Positions 33,862 through 36,146 of a DNA stretch of 36,146 bases are shown piece after piece (position 1 is the stretch's first letter; each line of letters opens with the position of its first letter). The notes beneath the pieces are model-generated. The model was not told the DNA's origin, ran no database searches, and saw only the letters and a list, made by a program, of their open reading frames with translations. This DNA comes from Methylobacillus rhizosphaerae (GTDB taxonomy: Bacteria; Pseudomonadota; Gammaproteobacteria; Burkholderiales; Methylophilaceae), in the NCBI RefSeq assembly GCF_900187985.1, contig NZ_FZOA01000011.1, positions 1 to 36,146 of the forward strand, read 5' to 3'. The translations under genes were made by a program, and so were the position numbers.

Positions 33862-34009
33862 CAATGTTTGACCTTAGGTCTTCTTTTATGTAGAGTTTTG
33901 GATGACGCGCTGGTTAGACAACCCGCAAGGGCGCGACCCAGTGTATAGAGTGTGATGGCCTCCGTAAGGGGGCTTTCCGCTTTCTGAAAGCCAAAAAAGC
34001 TAAACACTA

Positions 34010-34195
34010 TCAGTTCCCTCCGATAAGTCGCAAAAGCGCTTGCCACTTTACCGCGGGAATCCCGCCCAGCGTAAAAACTACGGACACCAGTACCCAGCGG
34101 ACATCTCTGGATATTAGGGCCCATTTGCGCTCTCTGTCGTCCTTGAAGGAACAGTAAGGGTTGTCTGCATCAGTGCCTAACTTTGGAAAGGTCAT
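34010..34195 (-). CDS. Small single-pass membrane protein
   Basis: 61 residues. A strong AAAGGAGG ribosome binding site (34210-34203 on the minus strand) is 7 nt before the ATG, and the ATG overlaps the upstream stop (ATGA), so the gene is convincing despite its size. The N-terminal half is charged (FKDDRERKW), then one hydrophobic segment WVLVSVVFTLGGIPAV and a short amphipathic tail LLRLIGGN. No family recognised. It sits between a winged-helix-like protein and a HEPN-motif effector; an antitoxin, anchor or signalling peptide role would be speculation. The 148 bp before the Abi gene hold nothing clear. Confidence 0.6.
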   Translation of the reverse strand: MTFPKLGTDADNPYCSFKDDRERKWALISRDVRWVLVSVVFTLGGIPAVKWQALLRLIGGN

Positions 34196-34830
34196 GATGC
34201 AGCCTCCTTTGACAGTGGCGTCTCTGATTGACTTAGGGATTCCCCTGTCTCAGCCGGCTGAGCCGCTTTTGCAGCAATTTCTGCTCGTTGTGCATCCCAA
34301 AAGGCACGAATTGCGGTAATGTCACCGAACCCACCCATGTCTGTAACCCGGGTCAGGAACCTACCGTACAACTCATCCTGGACCATCCCCCCGATGCGCA
34401 TCGCTTCCATTGCTACGTTAGGGTTCTGCAAGAGAACGTAGGTGTAGTCGCCAGCAGCACCTTTTTTTGCGACGATGAAGTTGAGCTCAACCAAGCGCTT
34501 CATGCGCCGCCGCCATGTGTCGACTGCGCGCTCTCCGGTAAAGCCTGCTTCCGCAGCAAACGTGGCCGGATTCTCAATAATGATGAGGGGATGATCCGGC
34601 GAGCGAGCCCAAAGGCAAAAAAGCGTGTGTCCAGCAGGCTGCCCTTTAGACTGATCGTCAATCGCTTGCATCACCAACGGCATAGTTCGCGGTACCGTGG
34701 TGTAGCCATCGTTCACTTTACGCTGCCATAGCCATTGCGGAGCCCAATTCGGAAAGTGGAGCTCCAACTGTTGCTGAGCTCGCTCCGACATTTTGAGCCG
34801 CTTGGTACCGGCTTGCTTTAGATTCACCAT
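34192..34830 (-). CDS. Uncharacterised protein with winged-helix-like core
   Basis: 212 residues from the ATG at 34830, with AGGGGTG upstream. Residues about 45-120 look like a replication-initiator or regulator-type winged helix (YTTVPRTMPLVMQAID, then AGHTLFCLWARSPDHPL, then ERAVDTWRRRMKRLVELNFI). The middle part reads GDYTYVLLQNPN and the end has FGDITAIRAFWDAQRAEI. I recall this protein type from plasmid and mobile-island neighbourhoods, but its function is not known to me. It heads the minus-strand operon, behind a good promoter that overlaps a palindrome (34942-34961), so it may autoregulate. Confidence 0.75.
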   Translation of the reverse strand: MVNLKQAGTKRLKMSERAQQQLELHFPNWAPQWLWQRKVNDGYTTVPRTMPLVMQAIDDQSKGQPAGHTLFCLWARSPDHPLIIIENPATFAAEAGFTGERAVDTWRRRMKRLVELNFIVAKKGAAGDYTYVLLQNPNVAMEAMRIGGMVQDELYGRFLTRVTDMGGFGDITAIRAFWDAQRAEIAAKAAQPAETGESLSQSETPLSKEAAS

Positions 34831-34940
34831 TTCGCACCCCTATTGATTCGTTGCAGGAAGTATGAGTTTTGAGGCTCGTTTCAGCAAGGATTCGAGACGC
34901 AGGTTTTGATCGAGATTACTCAGCCTCAATAACGGACAAA

Positions 34941-34969
34941 ATTATATGAATTACCATATAAAAAATCAA
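34941..34969 (-). promoter_or_regulatory. Promoter of the winged-helix/membrane/Abi operon
   Basis: On the minus strand TTGATT (34969-34964) and TATAAT (34946-34941), a perfect -10, are 17 bp apart. The start codon at 34830 is about 105 nt downstream of the predicted start site. Confidence 0.65.
34942..34961. promoter_or_regulatory. Palindrome covering the promoter
   Basis: TTATATG and CATATAA, 7-bp perfect arms with a 6-bp centre (AATTAC). It covers most of the spacer and the -10 of the promoter at 34941-34969, as expected for an autorepressor site. The obvious candidate binder is the winged-helix-like protein it drives. Confidence 0.5.
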
Positions 34970-35050
34970 TTCAACAATTCCAATTTGCGCTATTCCGCAC
35001 AAAAATATACCACATACAACTGATTTTAAAGTATAAAATTATTAATTTCG

Positions 35051-35104
35051 GTGCTCAATGTCCTCCTGGTACTCATCGTACTCTTTGTGCTCACCGTGCT
35101 CCCG
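35051..35104 (+). repeat. Six tandem 9-bp repeats, GTNCTCNNN
   Basis: Six successive 9-mers: GTGCTCAAT, GTCCTCCTG, GTACTCATC, GTACTCTTT, GTGCTCACC, GTGCTCCCG. The first, second, fourth, fifth and sixth bases (GT-CTC) are the same in all units, and the others vary. The array sits about 80 bp upstream of the promoter of the winged-helix operon. Units are shorter than typical replication iterons and far shorter than CRISPR repeats; the function is unknown. Confidence 0.7.
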
Positions 35105-35195
35105 GGTATAGGTGCAGGAAAAGGGGCCGTGAATCGAGATGGAACGGGGCATTTAAACGATATCCGAATGAGATTGTCGTAGCTTAAATAATGGA

Positions 35196-35869
35196 TTGGT
35201 GGATACCGTGTCTAAATCTATCCCTGCACCATTAGTTGCTTTGGTAGCGGACTTGTGCGCTGAGCAGGAAACCCATGCTAGCCTGGACAGTCTTTTTATG
35301 TATGCCGATGCAACAGGAGACCCGCCCATGGGAAGCAAGCCGATCAAGGAGTGCATAGTTAAGTACGGTCTTCGCTACCTAGTTGGCGGCCATATCCTAG
35401 CGGGTGGCATGGCACCAAGCAAAACATTACGCGAGCTTATCCTTGGACGCGATATTCCCGCCATTCAATGAGAGTTCGAGCGCGCACTCGAGTCGGTTGA
35501 GGGCTAGCCTTGCGACGCCGTGTCGGCTGCGGCAAACATTCTCGAGTCGGTATTTAAGGTCTACATTGAGGACAATAATCTCATAATGTCAGAGAAGCAG
35601 GCTCTGCAGCCAGTCTTCAAGGTCGTACGCCAGGATCTTGGACTGGCCCCTGGCAGCGTGGAGGATCAAGACCTTCAGCGTATCATCCGCGGACTTTTCT
35701 CAGTTATAGACGGAATCGGCGCACTTAGGACACATGCCAGCAGCGCACATAGTTAGGGCCGCAAAGGTTACAAGTTGGAACCCCTCCACGCTCGCCTAGC
35801 AGTAAACGCCGCACACACGACGCTACCTTCATCCTAGAAACTAGGGACAAGCGCTCCTCAGCCAAATAG
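35196..35869 (+). pseudogene. Broken abortive-infection (Abi_C) gene
   Basis: One reading frame from a TTG/GTG start near 35196-35199 matches an Abi_C-type abortive-infection protein across its length: IPAPLVALVADL, then REL-LGRDIPAI, then AANILESVFKVYIEDN, then VVRQDLGLAPG, RIIRGLFSVIDGIGALRTHA and LEPLHARLAVNAAH. It is interrupted by TGA at 35469-35471, TAG at 35505-35507 and TAG at 35754-35756. A further frameshift near 35819-35822 restores the family-like tail ATFILETRDK in another frame, ending at 35867-35869. All three nonsense codons could derive from CGA or CAG by a single C-to-T change. Decay is therefore recent enough to leave the whole gene legible. Confidence 0.75.
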
Positions 35870-36052
35870 TAGGCCATGCTACGAGACCTCTTTCTGAAGG
35901 TGCTCCGCCAACTAGGCGGGTGGGTCGCCCTGAAATGGTCACAGCCAATGAGCTTAGTTCTGGAAACTGCACCCTTATATGTCGGGTTATACCTACAGCA
36001 CCTTGTGGACATACAACCCGCAGTATCGCTTCTTAATCAGCGCACGGATGTC
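35870..36052. other. Intergenic stretch up to the right IS copy
   Basis: 183 bp between the Abi_C pseudogene and the IS. No gene, repeat or stem convinced me. Confidence 0.4.
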
Positions 36053-36146
36053 TGAATCGCCCCCACTTTCCTAGACAGCTCAAGAGCCTCAAACTATGCA
36101 AGTTGAGGAGACATCATGAGCAAGCAACAACGTTACACCGAAGAAT
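36053..36146 (+). mobile_element. IS3-family insertion sequence, 5' end (right copy)
   Basis: The first 94 bp of the element seen at 1-354, here on the plus strand, with TGAATCG at its tip and the same 63-nt leader before orfA. Identity over the 94 bp suggests a recent copy. The two elements point outward from the window, in inverted orientation. Confidence 0.88.
36116..36146 (+). CDS. IS3-family transposase OrfA, 5' fragment
   Basis: Only the first ten codons (MSKQQRYTEE) and one base are in the window, identical to the beginning of the left copy. It is cut by the window edge, not by a mutation. A GAGGAG-type ribosome binding site precedes the ATG. Confidence 0.85.
   Translation, partial: MSKQQRYTEE

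Larger units (their letters stand above)
34831..35195. other. Intergenic region with promoter, palindrome and 9-bp repeats
   Basis: No gene in these 365 bp. The part 34928-35050 is very AT-rich and holds the minus-strand promoter and palindrome. 35051-35104 holds six 9-bp repeats. The remainder (35105-35195) leads into the Abi_C pseudogene and shows nothing I can name. Confidence 0.6.

Noticed and set aside
33861-34124. 87-codon minus-strand frame ending in TGATG at the Abi start
   Set aside because: It overlaps the better supported 61-residue membrane protein gene in another frame, has no ribosome binding site and no recognisable sequence. The stop/start overlap may be chance.
35051-35104. 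CRISPR-like array
   Set aside because: Nine-bp contiguous units without spacers; no cas genes anywhere in the window.
35725-36012. 95-codon minus-strand frame near the right end
   Set aside because: It runs across the tail of the Abi_C pseudogene and has no motif or ribosome binding site.
1-36146. Functional composite transposon
   Set aside because: Essential parC and parE lie inside, the elements are incomplete in the window, and target duplications cannot be examined.

Overview
The window looks like bacterial chromosome, most likely a betaproteobacterium. The topoisomerase IV genes and the PQQ-type dehydrogenase would suit a methylophilid-like lineage, but I cannot verify the taxonomy. 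It encodes both topoisomerase IV subunits, so it is not a plain plasmid. Both ends lie inside copies of the same IS3-family element, in inverted orientation. Their inner 94 bp are identical, so the stretch may equally be an IS-bounded segment or an assembly contig that stops at repeats.

Layout. (1) 1-354: 5' part of the IS on the minus strand. (2) About 0.5-4.4 kb: an operon with a secreted GlcG/HbpS-like protein, a PQQ/sorbosone-type dehydrogenase lipoprotein and a TetR regulator, behind a clear promoter with two matching operators; then a decayed YciI-like gene and an aldo/keto reductase. (3) 4.5-5.6 kb: a small secreted protein divergent from a TetR gene. (4) 5.6-14.8 kb: a multidrug efflux block. 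An outer-membrane factor and a DHA2 MFS pump are divergent from tetR, an RND adaptor, an RND pump, an SDR and a second GlcG/HbpS paralogue. Two operators with identical arms and spacing lie on either side of the tetR gene. (5) 14.9-21.3 kb: a DEDDh exonuclease, an AcuI-like reductase, and parC and parE. (6) 21.5-23.8 kb: an XRE regulator with two operators 33 bp apart, a lipoprotein, a PH-domain membrane protein and a small membrane protein. (7) 23.8-28.7 kb: a GlxA-type AraC regulator and a TetR regulator, divergent from an SDR, an MFS transporter and a PdxI-like aldo/keto reductase. (8) 29.0-35.9 kb: a defence island. It holds a Hachiman system (hamA, hamB) followed by a DUF3223/DCL-like gene. 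A minus-strand operon on the other side has a winged-helix-like protein, a 61-residue membrane protein and, further on, a HEPN-motif Abi protein. An abortive-infection (Abi_C) pseudogene carries three nonsense codons and a frameshift. (9) 36053-36146: the second IS copy.

Working together: regions 2-4 and 7 repeatedly pair a one-component repressor (four TetR, one GlxA/AraC) with exporters and NAD(P)H oxidoreductases, which suggests inducible export and detoxification of toxic organic compounds. Region 8 is antiphage. The most promising unexplained parts are the DUF3223 gene behind hamAB, the winged-helix/membrane/HEPN operon with its promoter-embedded palindrome and nearby 9-bp tandem repeats, and the operator pairs.
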